64,000 bases of DNA, from the NCBI GenBank assembly GCA_000739535.1, contig DF820463.1:935046-999045 (forward strand), written 5' to 3'. The notes below the pieces were generated by a model. It was not told the origin of the DNA and searched no databases. It worked only from the letters and a program-made list of their open reading frames with translations. Position numbers and translations under genes: made by a program. This document shows positions 26,723 to 36,525 of the stretch, piece by piece. Position 1 is the stretch's first letter. Each line of letters begins with the position of its first letter. The DNA is from Candidatus Vecturithrix granuli (GTDB lineage Bacteria; Moduliflexota; Moduliflexia; Moduliflexales; Moduliflexaceae).

Positions 26723-27604
26723 ATGGAAAAACGCGTCTTTTTTACGCATACATTTTTGCCGTACCTTTTAGTCGCTCCGCAAATCGTGATCATTTACATT
26801 TTTTTTCTCTGGCCAGCCTCTCAAGCTCTGATTCAATCGTTCTTACAAGAAGATCCCTTTGGACTCTCGACCGAGTTTGTCTGGTTCGACAATTTCGCCT
26901 ATATTTTTCACGATAAATTTTATATGAAGTCCTTATACACCACGGCCCTCTTTAGCCTGGCTGTGGCAGGGATCGCCATGGTATTCGCCTTGTTTCTGGC
27001 AGTCATGGCTGATCGCGTGATTCGCGGCGCAACCGCCTATAAAACCTTGATTGTCTGGCCTTATGCGGTCGCTCCGGCCGTTGCGGCGGTGTTATGGATG
27101 TTCATGTTTAATCCGACCGTTGGCATAATCGTTTTTTTTCTAAAGGCCCACGGCTATGCCTGGAACCATGTTTTAAATGGCGGACAGGCCTTTCTGCTGG
27201 TTGTGATTGCGTCGGCCTGGAAACGAATTTCTTATAACTTTTTGTTTTTCCTGGCCGGACTTCAGACGGTTCCCAAAACCCTGATCGAAGCGGCAGCCAT
27301 TGACGGCGCAAAACCGTTCAGACGATTTTGGGACATTACCTTTCCGTTGCTCACCCCGACCACATTTTTTCTGCTGGTGATGAACATTATTTACGCCTTT
27401 TTTGAGACTTTCGGGGTGATCCATCAAATCACCAAAGGCGGGCCGAATCACGCCACGGAAATTTTAGTCTATAAAGTCTTTCGCGACGGATTTCTGAGTC
27501 TTGATCTCGGAGGTTCTGCGGCTCAATCCGTCATTTTGATGGCGATTGTGATTCTTCTGACCGTCTTTCAGTTTCGGTATATTGAGACAAAAGTTCACTA
27601 TTAA
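26723..27604 (+). CDS. ugpA: glycerol-3-phosphate ABC transporter permease UgpA
   Basis: This 293-residue membrane protein has six hydrophobic segments. The ABC permease EAA loop [20 protein letters not shown] contacts UgpC. Early residues [18 protein letters not shown] and [17 protein letters not shown] are typical of MalF/UgpA-class permeases. It pairs with UgpE to form the inner-membrane channel for glycerol-3-phosphate. The ribosome binding site is weak. Confidence 0.94.
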   Translation: MEKRVFFTHTFLPYLLVAPQIVIIYIFFLWPASQALIQSFLQEDPFGLSTEFVWFDNFAYIFHDKFYMKSLYTTALFSLAVAGIAMVFALFLAVMADRVIRGATAYKTLIVWPYAVAPAVAAVLWMFMFNPTVGIIVFFLKAHGYAWNHVLNGGQAFLLVVIASAWKRISYNFLFFLAGLQTVPKTLIEAAAIDGAKPFRRFWDITFPLLTPTTFFLLVMNIIYAFFETFGVIHQITKGGPNHATEILVYKVFRDGFLSLDLGGSAAQSVILMAIVILLTVFQFRYIETKVHY

Positions 27605-27617
27605 AAAGGAGGAGAAC

Positions 27618-28463
27618 ATGGTTGAAAATCGACCGTGGTTGACGTTTTTTACCCATATTGTCTTATTGCTGGGAATTTTGATCATGTTTTTCCCGATTTA
27701 TCTGGCGTTTGTCGCCTCCACGCATACCTTAGCGGATATTTTGAAGACGCCGATGCCGCTGCTGCCGGGCAGTCACTTGTGGGAAAATTACAGCCGGGCT
27801 TTTGTGGAAGGGTCAAAAGAGCTTGGCGCGCCGGTCAGCACCATGATGTGGAATAGCCTCATTATGGCGTTGGGCATTACGATTGGGAAAATCGCCATTT
27901 CCCTGACAGCGGCGTTTGCCGTGGTCTATTTCCGCTTTCCGGGACGGCAATTTTTCTTCTGGACGATTTTTGTCACGCTGATGCTGCCGGTTGAAGTGCG
28001 GATTTTGCCTACCTATAAAGTCATCTCTGACTTAGGGCTGCTCAATTCCTATACCGGCTTAATTTTACCCTTGATTGCCTCTGCGACCGCCACCTTTCTG
28101 TTCCGCCAATTTTTTATGTCCATCCCCGACGAACTGGCAGAGGCCGCCCGTGTTGACGGCGCAGGACCTATGCGATTTTTCATTGACATTCTGGTGCCCA
28201 TGTCGCGCACCTCGATTGCCGCCATGTTTGTGGTGCTGTTCATTTATGGCTGGAATCAATATTTATGGCCGCTTTTGATTACGACCCAGGAAAAGTATTA
28301 TACCTTACTCATCGGCATTAACCGGATGCTGGCGGTGGGAGATCAGCAGGCAGAATGGCCGATTATTATGGCGACTACCTTGTTGGCGATGACTCCGCCT
28401 GTATTGGTCGTCGTGTGTATGCAGCGTTTATTTGTACGAGGAATGACCGAAACCGAGAAATAG
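27618..28463 (+). CDS. ugpE: glycerol-3-phosphate ABC transporter permease UgpE
   Basis: This 281-residue membrane protein of the MalG/UgpE class has six membrane segments and the EAA loop EAARVDGAGPMRFFIDILVP. Other family blocks are LPVEVRILPTYKVISDLGL and WNQYLWPLLIT. AAGGAGG at correct spacing fixes the ATG at 27618, 13 bp after ugpA. It is the second half of the Ugp channel. Confidence 0.95.
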   Translation: MVENRPWLTFFTHIVLLLGILIMFFPIYLAFVASTHTLADILKTPMPLLPGSHLWENYSRAFVEGSKELGAPVSTMMWNSLIMALGITIGKIAISLTAAFAVVYFRFPGRQFFFWTIFVTLMLPVEVRILPTYKVISDLGLLNSYTGLILPLIASATATFLFRQFFMSIPDELAEAARVDGAGPMRFFIDILVPMSRTSIAAMFVVLFIYGWNQYLWPLLITTQEKYYTLLIGINRMLAVGDQQAEWPIIMATTLLAMTPPVLVVVCMQRLFVRGMTETEK

Positions 28464-28475
28464 GAGTAGCAGAGT

Positions 28476-29579
28476 ATGGCTGAGGTGACGTTAAAAAATA
28501 TTTATAAGAGCTATGGCAAAACTGAAGTCATTCATGGAGTCAGTTGTGAGATTGCAGATGGAGAATTTGTGGTATTGTTAGGGCCATCGGGATGTGGAAA
28601 ATCCACGATTTTACGGATGATCGCCGGACTTGAAAAGATCACCGCGGGCGAGATTGAGATTGGAGGAAAAGTCGTTAATGATCTGGAACCGATGGATCGA
28701 GATATTGCGATGGTTTTTCAGAATTACGCCTTATATCCCCACATGTCAGTGTATAAAAATATGGCGTACGGGCTGAAAATTCGGCGGATGCCAAAAGACG
28801 AAATCGAAAAACGGGTTCAGGAGGCAGCCAATATGTTGGGCTTATCTGGCCTGTTGGCCCGTAAACCCCGAGAATTATCCGGCGGACAGCGGCAGAGGGT
28901 CGCCATGGGACGCTGTATTGTCCGCGAACCCCAAGTGTTTCTGTTTGATGAACCCTTGAGTAACCTCGACGCGAAGCTGCGCGTTCAAATGCGCCTGGAA
29001 CTGAGAAACCTGCACGAAAAGATGGGGATTACGAGTATCTATGTGACTCATGATCAGGTTGAAGCCATGACTCTGGGCGATAAATTAGTGATTCTCAACA
29101 ATGGCTATGCCGAACAGATCGGTTCTCCGTTAGAAGTTTATGAACGTCCTTCAACCCTTTTTGTTGCAGGCTTTATCGGATCGCCGGCCATGAATTTTTT
29201 CCGGGCGCAAGTGAGCAGCGGCGGAAAACATGTGGAACTTCCCGGCGGCGATAGCTTACCCCTTCTTGATCCAGGAATTTCTGAATATAGCGGCCAGGAA
29301 ATTGTGTTGGGGATTCGACCTGAACATTTCAGAGTCAACGAGGATGGTGCCGGAACCCTGCACTTACGCGTAAGTCATGTGGAAACCCTGGGCGCAGATA
29401 CTTTAGTGTATGGATATTTGGGAAAAACAGAAACCTTTGTGACTGTTCGTCTTGCAGATATTCACCATTTCAAAAAAGATGCTGTTTTATCTCTGCTGGT
29501 TGCCGCAAAAAAATTACATCTGTTTGATAAACAGAGCGAAAGGCGGATTGGCAATACAAAAGATGATGATGTTCTCTAA
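28476..29579 (+). CDS. ugpC: glycerol-3-phosphate ABC transporter ATP-binding protein UgpC
   Basis: This 367-residue ABC ATPase of the MalK/UgpC type has Walker [11 protein letters not shown]-loop [13 protein letters not shown], signature [13 protein letters not shown], Walker [17 protein letters not shown] and the H-loop THDQ. A C-terminal OB-fold/TOBE regulatory domain follows (residues about 240-360, with VLGIRPEHF). It powers Ugp uptake and may also take part in regulation. AGGAG precedes the ATG, and the gene follows ugpE by 12 bp. Confidence 0.95.
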   Translation: MAEVTLKNIYKSYGKTEVIHGVSCEIADGEFVVLLGPSGCGKSTILRMIAGLEKITAGEIEIGGKVVNDLEPMDRDIAMVFQNYALYPHMSVYKNMAYGLKIRRMPKDEIEKRVQEAANMLGLSGLLARKPRELSGGQRQRVAMGRCIVREPQVFLFDEPLSNLDAKLRVQMRLELRNLHEKMGITSIYVTHDQVEAMTLGDKLVILNNGYAEQIGSPLEVYERPSTLFVAGFIGSPAMNFFRAQVSSGGKHVELPGGDSLPLLDPGISEYSGQEIVLGIRPEHFRVNEDGAGTLHLRVSHVETLGADTLVYGYLGKTETFVTVRLADIHHFKKDAVLSLLVAAKKLHLFDKQSERRIGNTKDDDVL

Positions 29580-30323
29580 AATAATAAAAAATTTTTCTTG
29601 AGTTTTTTTATTCTCTTTGGAAAATAGATCATTGATGAGTGAAAGTTTGATAGTCTTGAGCTTGCACGAAAAGCAAAAGACAGGGTTAGAACGAATGTTG
29701 AGTACTGGGAAAAGAAGGAAGGGACAGAGTGTTCTTTCTGAATGGAATCGCATGGTTTTTTCCTCAAGTGACCGTTTCACCTCCTGGTTGAGTCTTTTCT
29801 TGTTCGGAGCGTCTTTTCATCTCCACCATTATGAAATACCAACCCGACCGAGCGTGGACTATCATCAAGATAAATATGTTTCAACGATATTGGTGGTTAA
29901 AAATACATTTTGGGGAGGTGATCGGTGAGCGATAACGGTTTCTGATTTGCACGATATGGGGAATATTCCGATTGGCAAGCGATACCGCTTTAACATTTTC
30001 TCCAAAGCTCATGGAGAGATGGGATAAGCTGCCTTGCTCTCCCTTGAAGAGAGGAAACGCGCTTTTTTGACGAAATTGAATGGCAGTGATGTCGGCAAGT
30101 CTTTTGTGCATGATACTACCGGCGGTAGGAATGAAATTGATATATGTCAATTTCTCACGGGTGGTTGCTGAGTCCAGACGCCATCAACTGTTTGCTTCTG
30201 TTGGAATGCCTCTCCTGCATACGTAGAAGGAGGAATATAGGCAATAGGGTTGCATCTCCTGCCGGGCCGATTCACGGTCTGGAGGAATAGCGTTGTGTTT
30301 TGCATGAGTGGAGGTTTGTTTGT
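29580..30323. other. 744-bp region without a recognisable gene, leader of the RRM gene
   Basis: It begins with an AT-rich stretch after ugpC that may terminate the operon. A 103-codon frame at 29617-29928 has no ribosome binding site or family resemblance. The second half has several short complementary segments and purine-rich GGAGG blocks before the RRM gene at 30324. It could contain a long structured 5' leader or a small RNA, but none is identified. Confidence 0.4.
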
Positions 30324-30605
30324 ATGAATACGATAAACATTTATGTTGGAAATTTACCTTTTAAAATGACTGAACCAGAACTCGAAGCGTTGTTTACTCC
30401 CTTTGGATCCGTCGACAAAGTCAATATTATTCATGATCGTGAAACCGGTCGCTCTCGTGGATTTGGATTTGTTGAAATGGACGCCGAAAGTGCTCAGACG
30501 GCGATTGCCGAACTGGATGGAAAAGAGCTTGGCGGACGAACGTTGCGCATTAACCAGGCCAGAGAAAAAGCACGCCGTCCAAAAAGAGAGTCCAGGGATC
30601 AGTAA
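30324..30605 (+). CDS. RRM-domain RNA-binding protein
   Basis: This 93-residue protein consists of one RNA recognition motif: RNP2 IYVGNLPF (residues 6-13) and RNP1 RGFGFVEM (45-52), with the aromatic residues that stack on RNA. A short basic tail follows (REKARRPKRESRDQ). Such single-RRM proteins are often cold-induced and bind single-stranded RNA as chaperones. GGAGG precedes the ATG. The long leader upstream would fit post-transcriptional control, which is inference. Confidence 0.93.
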   Translation: MNTINIYVGNLPFKMTEPELEALFTPFGSVDKVNIIHDRETGRSRGFGFVEMDAESAQTAIAELDGKELGGRTLRINQAREKARRPKRESRDQ

Positions 30606-30616
30606 TCTGCCATATC

Positions 30617-30643
30617 CAGACGCCGCAATGTAGGCGGCGTCTG
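30617..30643 (+). terminator. rho-independent terminator of the RRM gene
   Basis: 10-bp stem CAGACGCCGC with a short loop, followed by CCTCTTATTTTTCT, 12 bp after the stop codon. Confidence 0.8.
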
Positions 30644-30780
30644 CCTCTTATTTTTCTCCTGCTTAATTTCTCTGCAATGATAAGAATCTTCCTTCTTATT
30701 ATAAAAAAACGTTTACAAGAAATTCAACCCTCAATACGTTGGCTCTTGTACTCTGTAAACTCTGTTTTGACAAGTTGAAC

Positions 30781-30846
30781 CGGAGTGTCAAAGCTCGACT
30801 TTGACAATGAAAGCAGAACTTTCACACTCCTGATCGCCTACGGCAA
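30781..30846. repeat. GGAGTGTCAAAGCTC hairpin repeat
   Basis: GGAGTGTCAAAGCTCGACTT folds on itself and ends in the complementary ACACTCC. It is followed by a degenerate CGCCTACGGC hairpin. The same family forms the tandem pair at 40479-40578 and the core of the element at 44461-44567. Confidence 0.6.
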
Positions 30847-30903
30847 AAAAGTCTGAACTGGAATGCCAACGCTCGACTTTAACAGCGTTGTTACGTCAAG
30901 AAA

Positions 30904-31332
30904 ATGAAAAATCCTATGAAACTCGATGAATTTACCGTAGAATTTCAGGTTCGAGATTATGAATGCGATTTTCAGGGAATCGTGAATAATGCGGTTTATC
31001 TGAATTATCTGGAACATTGCCGGCATGAATTTGCCAAACATCTCGGGCTGAACGTTGTCGCCTTAGCCCGGCAGGGAATCAATCTTGTTGTTATCAGGGT
31101 TGAAATGGATTATAAGTCGCCTCTACGTAGCGGCGATCATTTTCTGGTGAACACCTCGATAGAACAGTATTCTCGAATTCGTTTAGCCTTTCACCAGAAG
31201 ATTCTCCATCGGGACACTGGCCGCTTAATCATGACTGCACACATTATCACGGCTGCCATGAATTCTCAGGGAAAACCCTTTTTTCCTGAGGAACTCAAGA
31301 TATTATTTCACGAAGTGACAAATCTTAAATAA
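30904..31332 (+). CDS. acyl-CoA thioesterase, 4HBT/YbgC type
   Basis: This 142-residue hotdog-fold protein has the 4-hydroxybenzoyl-CoA thioesterase signature RDYECDFQGIVNNAVYLNYLE. The acidic catalytic residue, the Gly and the Asn are all at the expected positions. It should hydrolyse acyl-CoA or acyl-ACP thioesters in the cytoplasm. The start may be ATG 30904 or ATG 30916; neither has a clear ribosome binding site, and a repeat lies just upstream. Confidence 0.88.
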   Translation: MKNPMKLDEFTVEFQVRDYECDFQGIVNNAVYLNYLEHCRHEFAKHLGLNVVALARQGINLVVIRVEMDYKSPLRSGDHFLVNTSIEQYSRIRLAFHQKILHRDTGRLIMTAHIITAAMNSQGKPFFPEELKILFHEVTNLK

Positions 31333-31364
31333 CTTACTTTTTTCACATTCCCCCGTCTCCTAGC

Positions 31365-31400
31365 TTCCACGACAAATAGGAGGGCAGGGGTTTCGTGGAA
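31365..31400 (+). promoter_or_regulatory. hairpin enclosing the kdsD ribosome binding site
   Basis: TTCCACGA (31365-31372) pairs with TCGTGGAA (31393-31400), which spans the GTG start codon at 31395. The AGGAGGG site (31378-31384) lies in the loop. An upstream CCCCGTCTCCT could pair with the AGGAGGGCAGGGG segment instead. This could be a translational switch or a thermosensor-like structure. Confidence 0.4.
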
Positions 31401-32393
31401 ATGATGAATATGTTCACACTCACGCCAACCATGCACGTGGCGGAATTACTTGAAACCGAAGCTGAAGCTATTATGAGAGTTGCCGCACAACTCCAGCCCG
31501 ACCAGGTGGAAAAGGCATTGTCTCTGCTGGCGACATGTCAGGGAAAAGTGATCGTCATTGGCGTCGGAAAATCCGGCATTATTGCCCAAAAAATCGCGGC
31601 GACATTTCGCAGTATCGGGGTCGTCTCGGTGGCGTTGCACCCTTGTGATGCGTTACATGGCGATTTAGGGGTAATTACCTCGGAGGATATCGCCATCCTC
31701 TTGAGTCACAGCGGAGAGACCGAAGAAATTCTCAATATTATTCCTCATTTGAATCGTCGCAGTGTGCCCCTGATAGCGATTGTGGGGAATCTCAACTCCA
31801 GTCTGGCACGGCAGGCTGACGTCATTCTTGATGCTACGATTCAGCGCGAAATGTGTCCGCTCAATTTAGCCCCAACGACCAGTACAATTGTGGCACTTGC
31901 TCTGGGAGATGCTCTGGTTATGACGATTATGCAGATCAAAAACGTCACGCCAGAGTCGTTTGCGTTTAATCATCCTGCAGGCCGTCTGGGAAAACGCTTA
32001 ACTTTACAGGTGCGCGATTTGATGCACAGCGGCCTCGATAATCCAAGCTTACCGTCTCAGGCATCGTGGCTTGAAATCGTGAGCACGATCAGCAAAGGCG
32101 GGATGGGCGCTGTCAATATTGTCAATAGTTCAGGACAGCTCGTCGGATTGATCACCGATGGAGATTTGCGTCGGTGTGTGGAGAAAACTCCTCCGATGCA
32201 CCTGGAGACCTTAGATGCTGCCGCCATCATGACAGCGGCCCCTGTGGTGGTCGGTCCCGATACACTGGCCTACGATGCGCTGAAACTCATGGAAAATCGT
32301 CTTTCTCAGATCAGTGTCTTGCCAGTTGTTGATGAACATCGGAAATGTTTGGGATTGATTCGGCTGCACGATATTGTGCGTTGCGGATTGTAA
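31395..32393 (+). CDS. kdsD: D-arabinose 5-phosphate isomerase
   Basis: This 332-residue protein has an N-terminal SIS domain (GVGKSGIIAQKIAATF, LSHSGETEEIL, PTTSTIVALALGDAL) and two C-terminal CBS domains (about residues 210-325). This is the KdsD/KpsF layout. It interconverts ribulose 5-phosphate and arabinose 5-phosphate for Kdo synthesis, which implies LPS and an outer membrane. The GTG at 31395 is chosen for spacing from AGGAGGG; an ATG two codons later is possible. Confidence 0.93.
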   Translation: MEMMNMFTLTPTMHVAELLETEAEAIMRVAAQLQPDQVEKALSLLATCQGKVIVIGVGKSGIIAQKIAATFRSIGVVSVALHPCDALHGDLGVITSEDIAILLSHSGETEEILNIIPHLNRRSVPLIAIVGNLNSSLARQADVILDATIQREMCPLNLAPTTSTIVALALGDALVMTIMQIKNVTPESFAFNHPAGRLGKRLTLQVRDLMHSGLDNPSLPSQASWLEIVSTISKGGMGAVNIVNSSGQLVGLITDGDLRRCVEKTPPMHLETLDAAAIMTAAPVVVGPDTLAYDALKLMENRLSQISVLPVVDEHRKCLGLIRLHDIVRCGL

Positions 32394-32544
32394 CGCTGAG
32401 TTCACATGATAATGATTCGCCTTGGCAGGCATTCCTTATTTCCCACTTGACAAAGAACGTTTTTTCTGAATGGATAAGGTTGAGAGACAAACAGAAAGGT
32501 ATGGAATCAAGCTGTATTGGTAGAGATAACGTAGGAGAGCTCCC

Positions 32545-33930
32545 ATGGAAAAACACCTGCAAATCCTGATTATTGACGACAGTACGTCAACTCGGAGAGG
32601 ATTGCGAGAATTACTCGATCCATTACAAGCTGAGGTTGTGGAGGCTAAAGATGGCAGGCAAGGGCTGGCGTTATCGCAAGATGGCCGCTTTGACTTGATT
32701 TTGACAGACATTGATATGCCGGAGATGGATGGGATCGAATTCTGCCAGTATATTACGAATAATCCGAAAACCCGGGGCACGCCTGTAATTATGGTGAGCG
32801 CCTTCGATTCCAATAGCGATATTGATATAGGCTTTCACGCCGGGGCCTGGGCCTATGTGTCAAAACGCGAAGCGCGCAGTGAATTGCTGGAAACGATTAA
32901 AGAGGTGTTGTTAAAATCCACGTTTCATCGTGAACGCATGATCATGGTGGTTGATGATTCTCTGCTCGTCTGTCGGATGGTGCGCGAGGGTCTGGAAAGA
33001 GCGGGATTCCAGGTGATTACAGCCAGAAATGGCAAAATAGCCCTTGATCTCGTCCAGAGACAACCGCCTGATCTGATTTTGAGCGATTTGGATATGCCTG
33101 TCATGAATGGCTTCGAATTCTGCCAGGCGATTCATGCGGATTCGCGTTATGCAGTGATTCCGTTTGTGGTGATGAGCACGATTAGCGATCGCGGGCACAT
33201 GAAACGTATTATTCAAGAAGGGGCCGCGTCATATATCGTCAAGCCTTTCAATATTGATCAACTGGTCATTCTGGTCGAACGCTTACTTTCAGATCAGTTT
33301 CTGCTCTTGTTAAAGGATCGCGAACGCCTGGAAACCGAACGCACTTTGATGCTTGGAAGCATTGCCAGCCTTATTTCAGCGTTAGAAGCGCGCGACCCCT
33401 ATACCCGCGGCCATTCGGAAACCGTCGCCAGGATTGTGTCTGGCATAGCGACTCTGATGGGCCTGAGTAAACAACAAACCGAGGCGATTACGATCGGCGG
33501 CCGTCTGCACGACATCGGCAAAATCGGAGTTCGAGACGACATCTTGTTTAAACCGGGGCCACTGACGCCGCGTGAATTTGAGATTATTAAACAACATCCG
33601 GTCATCGGCGCGAATATTCTCAAGCCGATCTCAAGTTTGAAAGAAATAGTCTCCATTGTGCTCTATCATCATGAACGCCCTGACGGTAAAGGCTATCCCT
33701 ATGGTCTTTCTGCCCCGCAAATTCCTTTATGGGCAAGTATGATCTCTGTGGCCGATACCTATGCAGCTTTACGCAGCAAACGCCCATATCAAAGCCCAAT
33801 TCCCCGTGAACAAGCGATCCAGATCATCCAGGAAGTTCGCGGCACGCAATTATGCCCTGAATGTGTGGATCTCTTTCTGAAATGGATTGAACTCAATCAG
33901 GACATTGAAGAGGAAGCGGAATATCTCTAA
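32545..33930 (+). CDS. double-receiver HD-GYP response regulator
   Basis: This 461-residue protein has two receiver domains in tandem, with phospho-acceptors Asp55 (LILTDIDMP) and Asp181 (LILSDLDMP). The C-terminal HD-GYP domain has HDIGK (His322), YHHERPDGKGYPYG and ADTYAALRSKRPY. It should cleave c-di-GMP under control of a two-component phosphorelay; no histidine kinase is encoded nearby. Two receivers in series suggest integration of two signals. The leader has a half Fur-like GATAATGATT at 32408-32417, of doubtful meaning. Confidence 0.95.
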   Translation: MEKHLQILIIDDSTSTRRGLRELLDPLQAEVVEAKDGRQGLALSQDGRFDLILTDIDMPEMDGIEFCQYITNNPKTRGTPVIMVSAFDSNSDIDIGFHAGAWAYVSKREARSELLETIKEVLLKSTFHRERMIMVVDDSLLVCRMVREGLERAGFQVITARNGKIALDLVQRQPPDLILSDLDMPVMNGFEFCQAIHADSRYAVIPFVVMSTISDRGHMKRIIQEGAASYIVKPFNIDQLVILVERLLSDQFLLLLKDRERLETERTLMLGSIASLISALEARDPYTRGHSETVARIVSGIATLMGLSKQQTEAITIGGRLHDIGKIGVRDDILFKPGPLTPREFEIIKQHPVIGANILKPISSLKEIVSIVLYHHERPDGKGYPYGLSAPQIPLWASMISVADTYAALRSKRPYQSPIPREQAIQIIQEVRGTQLCPECVDLFLKWIELNQDIEEEAEYL

Positions 33931-33964
33931 CCATTTTTTTCTTCAAAAAGTCTGCCATTTTCTC

Positions 33965-33997
33965 CTTGACAATCTTATTTCATGGCTAAATGATAAT
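33965..33997 (+). promoter_or_regulatory. possible promoter of the ferritin gene
   Basis: TTGACA at 33965-33970 and an AT-rich block TAAATGATAATTAT at 33987-34000. The ATGATAATTAT part loosely resembles half of a Fur box, which would fit an iron-storage gene. Confidence 0.35.
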
Positions 33998-34074
33998 TAT
34001 GCTGATTCAAGAAACATTCTGAAGTATGTTATATGAGGACAAGAGAACACTCTAAGTAAAGGAGGAGAAATATC

Positions 34075-34569
34075 ATGATTAGTAAAAAAATGGAAGAGGC
34101 GCTGAACAAGCAGATTAATGCTGAATTTTATTCATCCTATTTATATCTCTCAATGGCTGCCGATTTTGAAGCAAAAAACCTGGAAGGTTTTGCCAATTGG
34201 ATGAAAGTGCAGGCCCAGGAAGAATGGGGGCATGGCATGCGCATTTACAATTATGTGAATGAACAGCAAGGGCGCGTCAAATTAGATGGAATCGAAACTC
34301 CACAAACGGAATGGGATTCTGCGCTTGCCATGTTTGAAGCAGCATACAAACATGAACAACATGTCACCAGCCTGATTCACGAGCTGATGTCGCTTGCCAA
34401 CAAAGAAAAAGACTATGCGACCGAGATTTTCCTGCAATGGTTTGTGACCGAACAGGTTGAAGAAGAAGCGCACGCCGCAAGCATTGTTGAAAAATTGAAA
34501 AGGATCAAGGAAAGCCCGCACGGCCTGATGATGCTCGATCACGCTCTGGGTCAACGCAAAGAAGACTGA
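34075..34569 (+). CDS. ftnA: ferritin (FtnA type)
   Basis: This 164-residue non-haem ferritin begins MISKKMEEALNKQINAEFYSSYLYLSMA. It carries the ferroxidase ligands in the usual places (Glu in NAEFYSSY, EEWGHGMRI with ExxH, FVTEQVEEE). It oxidises and stores iron in a 24-subunit shell. AAAGGAGGAG precedes the ATG, so translation should be strong. It is monocistronic, with a clear terminator, next to sixA on the opposite strand. Confidence 0.95.
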   Translation: MISKKMEEALNKQINAEFYSSYLYLSMAADFEAKNLEGFANWMKVQAQEEWGHGMRIYNYVNEQQGRVKLDGIETPQTEWDSALAMFEAAYKHEQHVTSLIHELMSLANKEKDYATEIFLQWFVTEQVEEEAHAASIVEKLKRIKESPHGLMMLDHALGQRKED

Positions 34570-34581
34570 TAGCACCCTATG

Positions 34582-34615
34582 AAAAACCGGGTTTTTCAAA
34601 AAAACCCGGTTTTTT
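34582..34615 (+). terminator. rho-independent terminator of ferritin
   Basis: AAAAACCGGGTTTTT and its complement, with a T-run, 13 bp after the stop codon. The core sequence matches the hairpin at 18640-18672. Confidence 0.85.
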
Positions 34616-34629
34616 GTTGACGACGATTT

Positions 34630-35091
34630 TTACTGAACAAGACTCGGTATCAACATCCAGGCGATTTGCCACGAATCTTCCTGAGAAGTCAGACATACCA
34701 CGCCCCCCATCTGAAAACGCACAATACTCTTTTGCGTATCTCCTCCCACAAGAAAACTGGTTAAACGGCTGAGAAACGGCAGATGACCAACAATGAACAC
34801 GGGGTCTGCATACTGTTGCAAAGCTTCTGCAATCGGTTCAACCGGGTCATTCGGATGCAACCCTTCTACCGCTTTCACGCTCCCCCGCACAGTCAAATAT
34901 TTGGCGGCAATCGCGGCACTTTGTTCTGCCCGGCATTTGCCACTGTGCCACATCTCTGCCAGTTGAATATGCGCTCCGGCAAGCATCCGTGCAATACGTT
35001 CCACATCAGCTCTGCCCCTCTCTGTCAACGGACGCTCCGGGTGCTGTTCTTCTGACATGGCTTCGCCATGCTGCATCAAATATACATACAT
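34630..35091 (-). CDS. sixA: phosphohistidine phosphatase SixA family
   Basis: This 153-residue member of the histidine phosphatase (phosphoglycerate-mutase-like) family starts MYVYLMQHGEA, where the expected RHG motif reads QHG. The second histidine is in FIVGHLPF. SixA removes phosphate from phosphohistidine in phosphorelay or PTS proteins. The Arg-to-Gln change before the catalytic His is notable and could lower activity. The start at 35091 follows GGGGGAGG; an upstream in-frame extension to 35184 was rejected. Confidence 0.85.
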   Translation of the reverse strand: MYVYLMQHGEAMSEEQHPERPLTERGRADVERIARMLAGAHIQLAEMWHSGKCRAEQSAAIAAKYLTVRGSVKAVEGLHPNDPVEPIAEALQQYADPVFIVGHLPFLSRLTSFLVGGDTQKSIVRFQMGGVVCLTSQEDSWQIAWMLIPSLVQ

Positions 35092-35333
35092 AAAACCTCC
35101 CCCTTTTGTTGCTTCGCATCTTCTCGTCTTTGTCATGAATTTTATCAATACTCCCAGGATAGAACATGTTCGAAGGCGTGTCAAGGGTTAAATTGTTTCG
35201 GGAATTTCGAAGACTCATTCCTGAAACAACTGAATGTGATGAGAATTTCATTGACAAAAAACGGCGAGTCACCGTCATAATTTGCCATATATATTTTGAA
35301 GATAACCTTCTTGAACGAAAGGTGGACGATATT

Positions 35334-36218
35334 ATGATAAAAAGCATGACCGGCTATGGTGTTGCTACCCTTCAAATCGAAGCAGGACGTAGTTATACCG
35401 TCGAAATTAAATCCGTCAATCATCGCTATTGTGACGTACATGTCAAACTCCCGAATAAATTATCGCTTCTCGAACCGGAGATCAAAAAAATTGTCAAGGA
35501 TCGGTTTGAACGCGGCCGGTTTGATGTGTATATTTCTCTTGATGAATTTGGTGTGGCGACCAAACAGATTTCTTTTGATCAGCAGTTGGCGGCCGAATAT
35601 CTGCGACAACTTCAAGACCTGGGAGTCGCTCTGGGCCTGGAAACGTCTATTGATGTCCTGTCATTAACCCGTATGCCGGATGTATTGCAAGTGAAGCAGG
35701 CCGAAATCGATCAGCAGCAAATGGACGTGGAAATTCAACAAGCGATGTCTGAAGCCCTGGATCATTTGGAACAAATGCGAACCCATGAAGGCAGCATTTT
35801 GGAAGAGGATATTCGAGCGAATTTAATGCAGATCCGCACGTTTGTGACCGCGATTGCCAATTGCGCCGAAACGACGCCAGCGCAATACAAAACGGCATTA
35901 GAAGAACGTATCAGACGCTTAACCGAAAATGTAATCGAGATCGATCAAGAGCGACTCATTCAGGAAGTCGCGCTGTTTGCGGATCGGATCGATATTTCAG
36001 AAGAATTGACTCGCTTACAGGGGCATATTGATCATTTTCTCCACTTCCTTGAGAGTCAGGACGCAATCGGCAAGAAGTTAGATTTCCTGGTGCAAGAAAT
36101 GAATCGAGAGATTAATACCATGGGGTCAAAAGCGAATAATAGTGAGATTTCAAAGCAGGTGGTTGAAGTGAAATCGATCCTCGAAAAAATTCGAGAACAG
36201 ATTCAAAATATTGAATAG
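35334..36218 (+). CDS. yicC: YicC-family endoribonuclease
   Basis: This 294-residue protein begins [12 protein letters not shown] and contains [14 protein letters not shown] ([18 protein letters not shown]) and the C-terminal [20 protein letters not shown] block, which is diagnostic for YicC. YicC proteins are RNases involved in small-RNA turnover and stationary-phase survival. The ATG at 35334 has an AAAGGTGG site; the longer upstream frame was not used. It is followed by remA and gmk in one operon. Confidence 0.93.
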   Translation: MIKSMTGYGVATLQIEAGRSYTVEIKSVNHRYCDVHVKLPNKLSLLEPEIKKIVKDRFERGRFDVYISLDEFGVATKQISFDQQLAAEYLRQLQDLGVALGLETSIDVLSLTRMPDVLQVKQAEIDQQQMDVEIQQAMSEALDHLEQMRTHEGSILEEDIRANLMQIRTFVTAIANCAETTPAQYKTALEERIRRLTENVIEIDQERLIQEVALFADRIDISEELTRLQGHIDHFLHFLESQDAIGKKLDFLVQEMNREINTMGSKANNSEISKQVVEVKSILEKIREQIQNIE

Positions 36219-36234
36219 GTTTGATGAATTGTGG

Positions 36235-36525
36235 ATGAGTATGAGTCATAAATTGATCAATATAGGATTTGGTAATGTCGTGGCGGCGGCGCGGATTGTG
36301 GCGATTATTACCCCGAGTTCCGCCCCAATGAAACGTTTAAAAGAAGAAGCGCGTCAGCGTGGAAAACTCATTGACGCCACGCAAGGTAGGAAAACTCGTG
36401 CAATTATTATTACTGATAGTGATCATGTGATTCTTTCTGCGGTGCAGCCAATCACTGTTTCTCAACGTTTTTTTGATGAAGATGACGACAAATCATCTTC
36501 ACAGCCTGATGAGGTAAAGGTATGA
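36235..36525 (+). CDS. remA: RemA/DUF370-family DNA-binding regulator
   Basis: This protein of about 96 residues has the hallmark sequence [29 protein letters not shown] followed by [21 protein letters not shown]. In Bacillus, RemA activates biofilm-matrix genes and forms DNA-wrapping octamers. Members elsewhere lie, as here, between yicC and gmk. The start may be 36235 or 36241. Its last codons overlap gmk (ATGA), so the two are coupled. An acidic C-terminal tail ([15 protein letters not shown]) is an addition to the usual core. Confidence 0.92.
   Translation: MSMSHKLINIGFGNVVAAARIVAIITPSSAPMKRLKEEARQRGKLIDATQGRKTRAIIITDSDHVILSAVQPITVSQRFFDEDDDKSSSQPDEVKV

Noticed and set aside
29617..29928. 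103-codon reading frame between ugpC and the RRM gene
   Set aside because: No ribosome binding site, odd composition and no family resemblance; treated as non-coding.
34075..34569. ferritin and the ferritin-like gene at 18841 as recent duplicates
   Set aside because: The two proteins share only the four-helix ligand pattern; the sequences are otherwise unrelated and belong to different branches.
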